Source: a virus. Taken from it: a stretch of DNA of 64,000 nt. The notes below the pieces were generated by a model. That model was not told where the DNA came from. It saw only the letters and a program-made list of their open reading frames with translations, and did no database searches. This document shows positions 40,019-47,594 of this stretch, in pieces. Location of the stretch: the IMG/VR virus record IMGVR_UViG_3300021378_000007, positions 56,693 through 120,692 of that record; one strand, given 5' to 3'. The first letter of the stretch is position 1. Each line of letters begins with the position of its first letter. The position numbers were made by a program, and so were the translations under genes.

Positions 40019-40655
40019 TATTACTGAATCCTTTTTCTATCGTATCCCATCCTTTGGTGTAATCTCTGAAATAGATATCCATGGCCAGCGAGTAGCGTGG
40101 TGTACGGTATACGTTGGTCTTGACTTCATGTCTGTGGTATGCACCTACTATGTGTAAGTCTCCCTTAATATTGAGCGTTTGTTTGGTATCTTCGTAATGA
40201 GTGTATGAGGGTTCTACTCCGTCTAGGAATATATTGGTTGCGACCATTGGGACAAGTTGTGTTTTGGCTCGTTCCTGTGGTGTGGTATCTTTGTGAAAGT
40301 CGGATAGGGGTTCTTTGTCTTCTTCGTGGTGTTGGTGTGGAGTGATGTGTTCACCTTGTCTTAATATGTTACCCCAACATTGAAGTGTGAGATTGTTTAT
40401 ATCTTTGAATAGGTCTAGCCCGAGCAGGCGTTGTGGTATATTCAACGGACGTATGTCGGGATGGGTTAACCAATTATAGACTACGTGTTGTTTTGTTAAA
40501 GGTGGGTAATTGGAATCGTTCCATTCGGGATTGGGTAGTCTCAGTACGTCTCTTTCTGAACGTTTAAGTACCCTAGCAATGTGTTCGGATTCCTCTATAG
40601 AGAGGAACCCTTGCACGACATCGTGTGATGTATTAGTGTAGTTTACAGGAACCAC
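39981..40655 (-). CDS. 2OG-Fe(II) oxygenase-like protein
   Basis: 224 residues; GTG start at 40655 overlapping the preceding stop. 'HITPHQHHEEDKEP' and 'HIVGAYHRHEVKTNVYRTPR' followed by 'YSLAMDIYF' fit the metal-H...E and distal H...R arrangement of phage 2OG oxygenases, though the canonical H-x-D is not exact (H-x-H-x-E). Less certain than the other oxygenases here. Confidence 0.65.
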   Translation of the reverse strand: MVPVNYTNTSHDVVQGFLSIEESEHIARVLKRSERDVLRLPNPEWNDSNYPPLTKQHVVYNWLTHPDIRPLNIPQRLLGLDLFKDINNLTLQCWGNILRQGEHITPHQHHEEDKEPLSDFHKDTTPQERAKTQLVPMVATNIFLDGVEPSYTHYEDTKQTLNIKGDLHIVGAYHRHEVKTNVYRTPRYSLAMDIYFRDYTKGWDTIEKGFSNTKRFVDVSRSNV

Positions 40656-41512
40656 AACAAAAGATACCAGTCATCTTTTGGATTCATATTGTTTTCTGTA
40701 TTGTCGAGGTATAGGAATTTGACCTGTTTTGTTACGTCCCTATACTCATGATTCCATTCGAGGAATGGTGCTTCTTCTTCACCACCATGTCCTGTCCATG
40801 CATCGGGGAAATAAGGTCTTACACTGGTTTCCCACTGAGTGTTTAACTCATCGGTCTTTTCTTTATTCCCTACGTAATAAGGAGAGAATGCGCCTGGTTC
40901 TGTTGGTAACAATACTCCTTTGAAGTTTGTTGATAGGAACTCTGCGAATGATGTGGATTGTGCCGCTACTGGGTCTTCTTCAAATTTACGACAAAGATGC
41001 GAACAGTCACTACCATTGAATGATACGTACCAGTCCTCATATCCTAAGTCTTCTGTATCCCACCACTTAGTCACAAGTTGTAAAAACGGAAGCATGTCGT
41101 TCTTGATTTTCATACCAAGTTCCAAGTCCATATCGGGGATGAAGTCTAGTGCTTCTCTATGGTCACCAGCAGGTGGGAATCCAGCAATCACCCTAGTCTG
41201 ACATAAATCAAGTGGGTGTAACATTGCATCCCATAAAATGATTTTGTCATGTGGGTCGAATCCGTTAGTCGAATCCATGAATTGCAACATATTGAATCGA
41301 ACATCCGTGATGGACTCGTTCTCTACGTAATCAATGATTTTGATATCTTCATGCAATCCCGTAGCATCGTCCGTAAGACAATGAAGGTTGATGATTTGGT
41401 TTGGTGCGGTCATCGTAAAGATTCTCTTACGTGACATTTCGAGGTGTAATCTGTTGATATCCTCAGTTGTGCAAGAATCACCAATTTTTGAGGTGATAAT
41501 TTGAATTGCCAT
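40643..41512 (-). CDS. Hypothetical protein, possible glycosyltransferase-like
   Basis: 289 residues. 'NLHCLTDDATGLHEDIKI' and 'DKIILWDAMLHPLDLCQTR' resemble the start of small GT-A-like families ('CLTDD--GL---I'), but I see no clear D-x-D. It is the first gene after a perfect early promoter and has GGAGAAATATATA before the ATG. Function uncertain. Confidence 0.6.
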   Translation of the reverse strand: MAIQIITSKIGDSCTTEDINRLHLEMSRKRIFTMTAPNQIINLHCLTDDATGLHEDIKIIDYVENESITDVRFNMLQFMDSTNGFDPHDKIILWDAMLHPLDLCQTRVIAGFPPAGDHREALDFIPDMDLELGMKIKNDMLPFLQLVTKWWDTEDLGYEDWYVSFNGSDCSHLCRKFEEDPVAAQSTSFAEFLSTNFKGVLLPTEPGAFSPYYVGNKEKTDELNTQWETSVRPYFPDAWTGHGGEEEAPFLEWNHEYRDVTKQVKFLYLDNTENNMNPKDDWYLLLWFL

Positions 41513-41581
41513 TATATATTTCTCCTGTAAAATAATATAGTTCGTTAGTTACCTAATTTATATAGGTAATCCCATATACCC

Positions 41582-41611
41582 ATTATAATGGGCACATGGG
41601 ATAATTGTCAA
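41582..41611 (-). promoter_or_regulatory. Consensus early promoter TTGACA-N18-TATAAT
   Basis: -35 at 41606-41611, -10 at 41582-41587. Gives a leader of about 63 nt to the gene at 41512. The spacer has the right length but not the GCCCCTCAC core. Confidence 0.75.
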
Positions 41612-41615
41612 GTGG

Positions 41616-41729
41616 TTATTTAAATGAATTCTCGATAACTCTACTGAGTGTACCTGATTTCATAAAATCATTAAATTTGTCTGCTTGTGTCCTAAGATAC
41701 GAGGCAGACAATGATGTGTAATAATACAT
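41616..41729 (-). CDS. Small protein, 37 aa
   Basis: ATG at 41729 with AGGAG 6 nt upstream: MYYYTSLSASYLRTQADKFN, ending VIENSFK. A good ribosome site and isolated position support it. Function unknown. Confidence 0.5.
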   Translation of the reverse strand: MYYYTSLSASYLRTQADKFNDFMKSGTLSRVIENSFK

Positions 41730-41812
41730 TTTCGTCTCCTGTTATGTTTGAAACTATCCGACAACTGCACTTCCCATATAGGTACTTAGTCTTGTGTCTT
41801 AAGTGTTTCAGT

Positions 41813-41834
41813 AATGTTACAACATTGTAACATT
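41813..41834. promoter_or_regulatory. Perfect 10-bp inverted repeat, operator-like
   Basis: AATGTTACAA-CA-TTGTAACATT, a near-continuous palindrome in the gap between two small genes. The 2-nt centre makes it a DNA operator or recombination site rather than an RNA hairpin. Confidence 0.45.
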
Positions 41835-41847
41835 ATTATATAGGCGA

Positions 41848-41970
41848 TTAGAGTTTGACCAATATCGCAATCAATAATATGTTGGTTAAGAATATCTCTG
41901 CAGCTAATATAGTGTGATACCACACCCATCTCGATTGATAGATTTTATTAACTGTGAAAGTTTCCTTCAT
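41848..41970 (-). CDS. Small membrane protein, 40 aa
   Basis: ATG at 41970 inside the end of the 65-aa gene (23-base overlap): a basic start MKETFTVNKIYQSRWVWYHT and one hydrophobic helix (ILAAEIFLTNILLIAILVKL). AAAGGAA precedes it. Clean single-span topology supports a real gene. Confidence 0.55.
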   Translation of the reverse strand: MKETFTVNKIYQSRWVWYHTILAAEIFLTNILLIAILVKL

Positions 41971-42145
41971 TTCCTTTAGCATGTTGCCTCACTAAGCATA
42001 TACGGTCAAACTCATCCAACTGAACGGTGAGTGTTTCACCTACCACCAGTTTTGTTTGTTCCGTGGTTAACATTTCATCCTTATGTCTATCGGTGAAACA
42101 TATACCATTCTCATTCACTTCAAACATATAATCTGCGTACAACAT
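41948..42145 (-). CDS. Hypothetical protein, 65 aa
   Basis: 65 residues starting MLYADYMFEVNENGICFTDR; GAGGAAG before the ATG. It lies directly after tRNA-Ala in transcription. Function unknown. Confidence 0.6.
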   Translation of the reverse strand: MLYADYMFEVNENGICFTDRHKDEMLTTEQTKLVVGETLTVQLDEFDRICLVRQHAKGNEGNFHS

Positions 42146-42167
42146 TGTACTCTTCCTCTTCTTGTCA

Positions 42168-42243
42168 TGGTGGAGCTAGAGGGAATCGAACCCACGACCT
42201 ACTGGTTGCAAACCAGTCGCTCTCCCTACTGAGCTATAGCCCC
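42168..42243 (-). tRNA. tRNA-Ala (anticodon TGC)
   Basis: 76 nt with encoded CCA. Acceptor GGGGCTA/TAGCTCC (one G-U), D-arm GCTC/GAGC, anticodon stem ACTGG/CCAGT with loop TTTGCAA, T-arm with GGTTCGATTCC type loop. Its 5' ten bases overlap the end of the PhyH-like gene, whose TAG stop is inside the acceptor/D junction. Confidence 0.95.
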
Positions 42244-42872
42244 TTGTCGAAAATCCCATTGTAGAATGCATCCATCTTCATGGGTTTTTCGGTGTACACA
42301 CATGCATATAGACCTCTTGGTTCATCTGTCATGTTAGGTGTACTCTCGTGATATGTATCACCTTTGATGGCAACAATGTCTCCAGCATTAAACTTATAAT
42401 TCAGTTCAGTGTCTTTGACTTGAAGTCCACCATTCCTAAAGTTCATGTCATCTAATATCCATGAACAGTTTACAGTATGTATTGCATTATTAGCATTACT
42501 CCCGTATTGATTATCGTAATGGGGTTCAAATGCGAAATCATCATCGATTCCCTTACCCATCTTATAGACCATTTGGTCATTGAACAGATGTGGTAAATCT
42601 GTTCCTAGTAGTGTGATTGCAATCTCTCTCATAAAAGGTGCCTTATAACATTTCTCTAGTTTCTGTTCGTACATCATAGCACATGCTATTCCGTCCCAGT
42701 GTACCTCTGGCCCATAATAACATGGTTTTCCTTTCATGTTATTGTCCAGCATCCATTGTCTGAGTGCAAGTCCTTCCTTACGTGCGATAGACAGCAAATC
42801 AGACGGTATAACAGAAGGTAGATGTACCCACCCCCATTCGTTATAGTGTTTGAGTTGTTCCTTCGATATCAA
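42234..42872 (-). CDS. Phytanoyl-CoA dioxygenase (PhyH)-like 2OG-Fe(II) oxygenase
   Basis: 212 residues with TTG start overlapping the preceding stop (TTGA). 'QLKHYNEWGWVHLPSVIP' is the usual PhyH beginning; 'FAFEPHYDNQYGS' gives H-x-D; 'GDIVAIKGDTYHESTPN' the distal His and 'DEPRGLYACVYTEK' the Arg. Member of a run of oxygenases. Its stop lies within the tRNA-Ala gene. Confidence 0.85.
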   Translation of the reverse strand: MISKEQLKHYNEWGWVHLPSVIPSDLLSIARKEGLALRQWMLDNNMKGKPCYYGPEVHWDGIACAMMYEQKLEKCYKAPFMREIAITLLGTDLPHLFNDQMVYKMGKGIDDDFAFEPHYDNQYGSNANNAIHTVNCSWILDDMNFRNGGLQVKDTELNYKFNAGDIVAIKGDTYHESTPNMTDEPRGLYACVYTEKPMKMDAFYNGIFDKGL

Positions 42873-43099
42873 AGTGCAACTGGTTTAGGGACGAACTCAA
42901 TCTTTTTGCCACCCTGTCCCATTCTACGGACTAACTCATTCTTTATCTTTTGTTTGAGTCTTCCTGTAGTGTTGGAATTGTTGTATTTCTCTATCAAGAC
43001 TGAAGTACTCTGAGTTTTCATGTACTCGTGTTTGATGGTAGATTTACCAGTATTCCTATCTTTGATGGTTTGTGATTTGCCGAATTTAACTGGTGGCAT
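42869..43099 (-). CDS. Conserved small T4-like protein, 76 aa
   Basis: ATG at 43099 (AGGAGAAAAGGA upstream) gives MPPVKFGKSQTIKDRNTGKS, a start I recognise from small conserved cyanophage proteins, followed by 'LKQKIKNELVRRMGQGGKKI'. Basic, 76 residues. Function unknown. Confidence 0.75.
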   Translation of the reverse strand: MPPVKFGKSQTIKDRNTGKSTIKHEYMKTQSTSVLIEKYNNSNTTGRLKQKIKNELVRRMGQGGKKIEFVPKPVAL

Positions 43100-43232
43100 T
43101 CCTTTTCTCCTCATGATATTTTAGACTGCATTCTGCACCGCAAAACACATGTCTAGTGTCCATAGTGTGATACTTTATATCCTCATGATTGATGGATACT
43201 CCGCACACACTACATGGATACGTGTTAGTCAT
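43086..43232 (-). CDS. Small zinc-finger protein, 48 aa
   Basis: ATG at 43232 overlapping the stop of the oxygenase gene: MTNTYPCSVCGVSINHEDIK, then 'DTRHVFCGAECSLKYHEE'. C-x2-C ... C-x3-C is a treble-clef/TRASH-like finger. The frame overlaps the next gene by 14 bases. Small metal-binding proteins of this kind often bind nucleic acid or protein; role unknown. Confidence 0.7.
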   Translation of the reverse strand: MTNTYPCSVCGVSINHEDIKYHTMDTRHVFCGAECSLKYHEEKRNATS

Positions 43233-43974
43233 TTATAATGACGCTATTAAATTTCTTTCTACCCTCTTGTTCTGTAGTAGAATCTTCCTCTAACCGAGCA
43301 ATACGGTCTTCATTTGTCTCAGGCAGTCTATCGGAATCTTCATCCATACTGACATATCCTGTTGGCATTTCTGTTCCACCATGTTCTACTTCTTGTTCGG
43401 GATTAGTGAACCACACACATAATGAGAATCTCTCACCCATGATAACAGGGTTAACACCATGGAATCTATTCACACAATTATTGAACACAATCATACTACC
43501 AGTATATGGTTTGATGACGTGGTCGTCAATCATGAAATCACCACCTCTAAAGTCGTCATTCAATGGTACTACGAGGGTTGCTGTATCAGCACTATCTGCA
43601 TCATCTTGATGCATCGGCATAGCAGTATTAGCAGGATAACCAATAATACTCATATATGTGATTTCATCTAAATCATGTGTAAGGGGTAGTAATGGTCTAA
43701 TCACTTCCTCAACCATTTCGAAGTGTGGATTGCTCTCACCGATAGAATAGATATCCCTATTCATATGGTCAACATACTTCAGTCTATCGTTCTCTTCCTC
43801 ATTAACACATTCAACTATGTTTTTGTTCGACTCAACTGGATATGTTATTTCTGTGTATTCTGCGAGTTCCCACATCTTGATGAACTCCTCACATATATCG
43901 GGGTCGATTACTCCATGTCCTATGTATAGGAATGATGAGTTTAAATTTTGTGCTTCTACAAATTCTTCTGACAT
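43225..43974 (-). CDS. 2OG-Fe(II) oxygenase
   Basis: 249 residues. 'AMPMHQDDADSADTATLVVP' gives H-x-D, 'DDFRGGDFMIDDHVIKPYTG' the usual turn, and 'RFHGVNPVIMGERFSLCVWF' the distal H and R. AAGG precedes the ATG. Ends in a 45-residue charged tail. One of four consecutive or near-consecutive oxygenases (42.2-45.4 kb). Confidence 0.88.
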   Translation of the reverse strand: MSEEFVEAQNLNSSFLYIGHGVIDPDICEEFIKMWELAEYTEITYPVESNKNIVECVNEEENDRLKYVDHMNRDIYSIGESNPHFEMVEEVIRPLLPLTHDLDEITYMSIIGYPANTAMPMHQDDADSADTATLVVPLNDDFRGGDFMIDDHVIKPYTGSMIVFNNCVNRFHGVNPVIMGERFSLCVWFTNPEQEVEHGGTEMPTGYVSMDEDSDRLPETNEDRIARLEEDSTTEQEGRKKFNSVIIND

Positions 43975-43990
43975 TTTTCTTTACCTTTAA

Positions 43991-44689
43991 TTATCTGTTA
44001 CTATTACGTGGGTGGAGAAATTGTACTTGACTTATTCTCCATTTATCTCCAGTGTATTTAGTGTAGTCATCAATCCATGCTCCATGCAATCTATTGCCAG
44101 GGAACATGACACATCTATTGAACTTAGCAGGAATCATGTGTGCTACCTCAAATTGGTCTTCTACTGGGAATAGGAGACTATGTCTCTCATCGTTAGTAAT
44201 CCACTCACCATTGTATACTGCAGTCCCACCACTTTCTTCTTTATCCATATACCATAACACATTGATGGTAGATGCTTCATCTGTTTGAGTTAATGGCGAA
44301 TCAACGTGTGGGTAGTGTTGCATCTTATTATCAAAACACTCAATGGTTTGAAATATATTCCATTCGAATGCTTGTGCAGTTTCGTATCCTTTTTTCCACC
44401 ATACATTACCACATATTTGACTGAGTCTTTCTATGTTCATCTCCCACATTCTTGTTGGATGTGAGATTGCTAGTGTGTTTCTACAATCATTGTACACTTT
44501 ACCATTAAGTGTTTCTATCTCTTCACTGTATTTCCATAGAGGATAGTCCGCATTTGTCAACCAATCATAGATTGTATCGGGGTCTTCGTAAAAATCATCA
44601 ATTGTGATGACTTGGTTTTCTTTATCGTATTGAACGTTCCATTGTGGCGATGGACGAAACATCTTATCTATTGAGAACGGTTGTCCCAT
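43991..44689 (-). CDS. 2OG-Fe(II) oxygenase-like (DUF6445-like)
   Basis: 232 residues. 'HYPHVDSPLTQTDE' has H-x-D and 'FPGNRLHGAWIDDYTKYTGD' with 'WRISQVQFLHPR' the distal His and Arg, as in DUF6445 proteins. AGGAGGAAG before the ATG. Overlaps the next gene by 22 bases. Confidence 0.75.
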   Translation of the reverse strand: MGQPFSIDKMFRPSPQWNVQYDKENQVITIDDFYEDPDTIYDWLTNADYPLWKYSEEIETLNGKVYNDCRNTLAISHPTRMWEMNIERLSQICGNVWWKKGYETAQAFEWNIFQTIECFDNKMQHYPHVDSPLTQTDEASTINVLWYMDKEESGGTAVYNGEWITNDERHSLLFPVEDQFEVAHMIPAKFNRCVMFPGNRLHGAWIDDYTKYTGDKWRISQVQFLHPRNSNR

Positions 44690-45447
44690 GGGTCTTCCTC
44701 CTTATGTACTGTGCTATAGTGAAATTGGTCACCAAGTTCCTTGCATTCCAAATTCTCTCTAGCGTGGTCTAAATTAAATGAGATAGAAATCCTCTCATAA
44801 TCATCGGGTAATTCATTAAAATCTGTGATGGGTGGTACTGAATGGAACATTGCTGAGGGCCACATCAAAAACTCACCACATTGTGGGTGAAACATTAATT
44901 CAGATTCATGCATCCCACTACCAAGAATACACGTGTTTTGTGGCATGTAATTTTTTGGGGGGGATGGGTTTGCAACTGTTTGTAATCCAAAATCCATCAT
45001 TGCATTTGGTGATACAAATTTGATTGGTTGTGAGTCACTATCCGTCTTAACATAGTAAGTACCACTCACATATGAGTTGACATGGTTATGCATTTCATGG
45101 TGATGTGCTTTATTGTAGACGTTGACCCAACAGAAGAAATGTACATCATGTCTTGACAAATGTGCCACTCTACATCCGTATGTGGCATTTATATAATCGA
45201 TGTATGTGTCTTTAAGTTTGTTTGTCATGTCTATAAACCACGACTCTTTTTGCATCTCTTCACGGATATCACCATCAAAGTATGTGGTGTAATCCATTGC
45301 AGTATTCCCCTTACGTCTTCTCTTGACCTTAGCGACTGCTCTTCTACACGATTCTGCTACCTTGTGGTGGTCTGCTTCCAATTCTCCATGCAACATGTAG
45401 ATTGGAAAGACTGGGAAGATTGATGCCTTTTGGGGTTGATGGGTCAC
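44668..45447 (-). CDS. 2OG-Fe(II) oxygenase (2OG-FeII_Oxy_5 type)
   Basis: 259 residues, GTG start coupled to the spanin stop (GTGA). 'EMHNHVNSYVSGTYYVKTDS' , 'FLMWPSAMFHSVPPI' and 'RISISFNLDHA' match the family in which the metal motif is H-x-(N/H)... and distal H-S-V-x-P with a final R-x-S-x-S-F-N. A run of seven C followed by six A (minus strand, near 44945-44960) is a natural slippage spot. Confidence 0.85.
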   Translation of the reverse strand: MTHQPQKASIFPVFPIYMLHGELEADHHKVAESCRRAVAKVKRRRKGNTAMDYTTYFDGDIREEMQKESWFIDMTNKLKDTYIDYINATYGCRVAHLSRHDVHFFCWVNVYNKAHHHEMHNHVNSYVSGTYYVKTDSDSQPIKFVSPNAMMDFGLQTVANPSPPKNYMPQNTCILGSGMHESELMFHPQCGEFLMWPSAMFHSVPPITDFNELPDDYERISISFNLDHARENLECKELGDQFHYSTVHKEEDPWDNRSQ

Positions 45448-45971
45448 TTAGATTGCACCTCTGCTACTACACCCTGTGAACCATCTTTCATGGTTACATT
45501 ACGATACACTACAATCACTTCACCGAGTTGTTTGATGTATCTCTTAATCTCTTGATTGTTCTGTATCATGACTTTGTAATCACCTACTGTAGATGCAACA
45601 AAAACCACATCACCACTGTTCTGTGCTTTCATTTCATCCAAGAACCTATCTAAGTATGTGTAACCAACTGGCCAATCGGGATTCTCCCTTTCGAGTAAAT
45701 CACATGTCTTTGGTCTTTTGAGTTGTTCTACACCTTCGTCATTGAATCTCTTAGGTTCGAATGGTATAGTCCTTTTACATGGATTTGTTATACGTGCTTC
45801 TGATACTACGTACCATTTAGGAACTCCAAGTTCAAGTGGTCTTGGTAGTGTTGGTTGTATAATATCTATCTCTACAGGTTTAGATACTATCTGCACTTCC
45901 CTCTGTGGAAGTAATGAACAACTAGTCGTTAGAACTAGTAGACTCAAGATTACTAATTGCTTTTGAATCAT
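45444..45971 (-). CDS. Outer-membrane lipoprotein, o-spanin candidate
   Basis: 175 residues. 'MIQKQLVILSLLVLTTSCS' is a lipoprotein signal with lipobox TTSC. 'PKWYVVSEARITNPCKRT' and 'DWPVGYTYLDRFLDEMK' recur in a cyanophage lipoprotein family. It overlaps the end of the upstream membrane coiled-coil gene by 50 bases in another frame, which is the usual Rz/Rz1 arrangement, though it is longer than typical o-spanins. Confidence 0.65.
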   Translation of the reverse strand: MIQKQLVILSLLVLTTSCSLLPQREVQIVSKPVEIDIIQPTLPRPLELGVPKWYVVSEARITNPCKRTIPFEPKRFNDEGVEQLKRPKTCDLLERENPDWPVGYTYLDRFLDEMKAQNSGDVVFVASTVGDYKVMIQNNQEIKRYIKQLGEVIVVYRNVTMKDGSQGVVAEVQSK

Positions 45972-46305
45972 CTTCTATCCCCCTAATTACTTCTTCGGTG
46001 CCTTTGTTGAATCTTAGTTCCATCAACCCAGGCTTTGCAACGGATAGTTTCTCGAAGTTGTGTTTACTTAAGATTGAAAGGTATTGTGCCTTATCCGCCT
46101 CAATCTGTGCGTTTTGTCTTGTGAGATTCGATAGTGCTTGTGATTGTCTTTCGAAGTTCTCCTTAATCGATGCAATAGCATCTTGTTGTTCTTTTACCGC
46201 AACCTCAAGAGCAGCGTTATTCTTTACCAACACTTCATTTTGTTGATACAGATAGTAACCACCTAAACTGAGTACGATAATGATACCAATGAAAAATTGA
46301 TTCAT
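45922..46305 (-). CDS. Inner-membrane coiled-coil protein, i-spanin candidate
   Basis: 127 residues. N-terminal anchor 'FFIGIIIVLSLGGYYLYQQN' then a long periplasmic coiled coil ('FERQSQALSNLTRQNAQIE'), the Rz plan. AGGAGAAG before the ATG. With the lipoprotein it would disrupt the outer membrane at lysis. Confidence 0.7.
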   Translation of the reverse strand: MNQFFIGIIIVLSLGGYYLYQQNEVLVKNNAALEVAVKEQQDAIASIKENFERQSQALSNLTRQNAQIEADKAQYLSILSKHNFEKLSVAKPGLMELRFNKGTEEVIRGIEDDSKAISNLESTSSND

Positions 46306-46306
46306 G

Positions 46307-46534
46307 TTACTTCTCCTCTATCTTATAGTCGAGTCCACTCGCTGACCGTATCTCTACTGTCTTTTTAGAATCGAAGTCTCTAAACTTAAGATGTTTTTCT
46401 TTCTGCACGAAGATTTTACGTGCAACATATTGCGATTTGTACATCTGACCAGTCTGTTCTGACTGTCGATATACGGTGATTTCATAGAGGGGCGATAGAA
46501 TCATCTTCACCCATAGTTTAAATTTTTCCCACAT
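46307..46534 (-). CDS. Hypothetical protein, 75 aa
   Basis: ATG at 46534 with GGAAGG upstream; starts MWEKFKLWVKMILSPLYEIT, amphipathic start then beta-rich basic region. First gene of the putative lysis operon, preceded by a CCTAAATA late box. Function unknown. Confidence 0.6.
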   Translation of the reverse strand: MWEKFKLWVKMILSPLYEITVYRQSEQTGQMYKSQYVARKIFVQKEKHLKFRDFDSKKTVEIRSASGLDYKIEEK

Positions 46535-46555
46535 AATTAACCTTCCCATAATATA

Positions 46556-46589
46556 AAATATAAGACTAGTGTTTGCTAGTCTTATATTT
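46556..46589. terminator. Strong bidirectional hairpin, 14-bp perfect stem
   Basis: AAATATAAGACTAG pairs with CTAGTCTTATATTT around a TGTTTG loop, separating the deoxynucleotidase operon from the spanin operon. The stem ends in A/T runs on both strands. Confidence 0.7.
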
Positions 46590-46592
46590 AGG
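46585..46592 (-). promoter_or_regulatory. Late box CCTAAATA before spanin operon
   Basis: The box lies in the outer half of the terminator stem; predicted start near 46579, about 45 nt before the ATG at 46534. Confidence 0.4.
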
Positions 46593-46611
46593 GGTCAACG
46601 AAGGACTATTT

Positions 46612-47115
46612 TTAGTCGTTCTTTCTTAGTTCTTTAAGTTGAGCAATAGTATCTTCTGCACTCGTGTGTAGGATACCGATTCCTCCATGCTCTTCCCATG
46701 CATCAAGGTTCTTTTGTCTGTCATCAATAAGGACACTTCCTTTGATTGCAAACATACCTTTCTGACTACCAGTCATAGTGCAAGTGACTACCACTGTAGG
46801 ACTCACATGTTCCTTAATCCATTCATTCTTATCGAACACTACCAACTCTCTGTTGATGACACCTGCTGCAGTTAGGATTTCCCATGGCAATCCAGTGTGT
46901 CTTACATATCCTACCAAATCATACATATCTGGCATAGGTGGTAACATTCTGAACAATCTCTTGTTCGTTAACTCTTCCTTCCTTTGGTCGTAATCATTGT
47001 GACCTTGGTCGGTGTTAGGGAACTCTCTCCCTGTCAATGTTTCAACTCCAGTGTTGAAATCCGCTAGTACTCCATCCATATCGATGAAGATTCTCTTTAC
47101 TCTTTTATTTTCCAT
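46612..47115 (-). CDS. 5'(3')-deoxyribonucleotidase-like HAD phosphatase
   Basis: 167 residues. 'IFIDMDGVLADFNTGVE' carries the HAD nucleophile D12 and D14; 'LPWEILTAAG' the Thr motif; 'GSQKGMFAIKGSVLIDDRQK' the Lys and terminal acidic pair. NT5C-type enzymes dephosphorylate dNMPs. TATACT of its early promoter ends 6 nt before the ATG with no Shine-Dalgarno. Confidence 0.85.
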   Translation of the reverse strand: MENKRVKRIFIDMDGVLADFNTGVETLTGREFPNTDQGHNDYDQRKEELTNKRLFRMLPPMPDMYDLVGYVRHTGLPWEILTAAGVINRELVVFDKNEWIKEHVSPTVVVTCTMTGSQKGMFAIKGSVLIDDRQKNLDAWEEHGGIGILHTSAEDTIAQLKELRKND

Positions 47116-47121
47116 ACGTAT

Positions 47122-47151
47122 AGTATACTCGATTTATATGGCCATTGTCAA
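47122..47151 (-). promoter_or_regulatory. Early promoter TTGACA-N18-TATACT, adjoining ATG
   Basis: -35 at 47146-47151, -10 at 47122-47127, 6 nt before the ATG at 47115, so +1 is on or beside the start codon. Confidence 0.75.
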
Positions 47152-47153
47152 GG

Positions 47154-47594
47154 TCATTTTGACCAAAAGAGGTCATATATCATCTCTTCTTTCTTGTATG
47201 CTTCACGTTCCCAAGGTTGACGGGAATAGGGTGTAAACTTGTATTTCTTACCTTTGTAGTTCACCAAAGATGGTGTTAAATCACCACGTAAGAATTGTTT
47301 GGCATGGACTAGTTCATGTGCAAGTGTCATCATCATCTGTGACATTGATTGTGGTTTACCAGTCATTGGGTTGGTTTTACTGATTTCTATATCAATGAAG
47401 TTTTTATCACCAAGACAATATCCTAGTGCATCGGGTATAGATTTAGTAAATGATATTTGGATTTCTACGTCCCGCCTGAGACGTGGCATAAAATAGTGTA
47501 TGGTAGAACGTACAAATTTAGAGATTCGTTTCTTCTCTGCGATTTGTCCTTTAAAGGTTACGTCTATATTGTCAAACCATATCTTCTTCGTCAT
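47154..47594 (-). CDS. SprT-like metallopeptidase
   Basis: 146 residues from ATG 47594 (GAGG ~10 nt upstream; other starts 2-8 codons earlier are possible). 'MMMTLAHELVHAKQFLRGDL' has the zincin H-E-x-x-H. SprT/Spartan-type proteases cut DNA-protein crosslinks in cells; the phage copy has no C-terminal zinc ribbon here, but the next gene upstream encodes a separate small C-x2-C/C-x2-C protein. Confidence 0.8.
   Translation of the reverse strand: MTKKIWFDNIDVTFKGQIAEKKRISKFVRSTIHYFMPRLRRDVEIQISFTKSIPDALGYCLGDKNFIDIEISKTNPMTGKPQSMSQMMMTLAHELVHAKQFLRGDLTPSLVNYKGKKYKFTPYSRQPWEREAYKKEEMIYDLFWSK

Noticed and set aside
44940-44965. G7/T6 run as a phase-variation switch in the Oxy_5-type oxygenase
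   Set aside because: The frame is intact and a single such run is expected by chance; only a possible sequencing-error spot.
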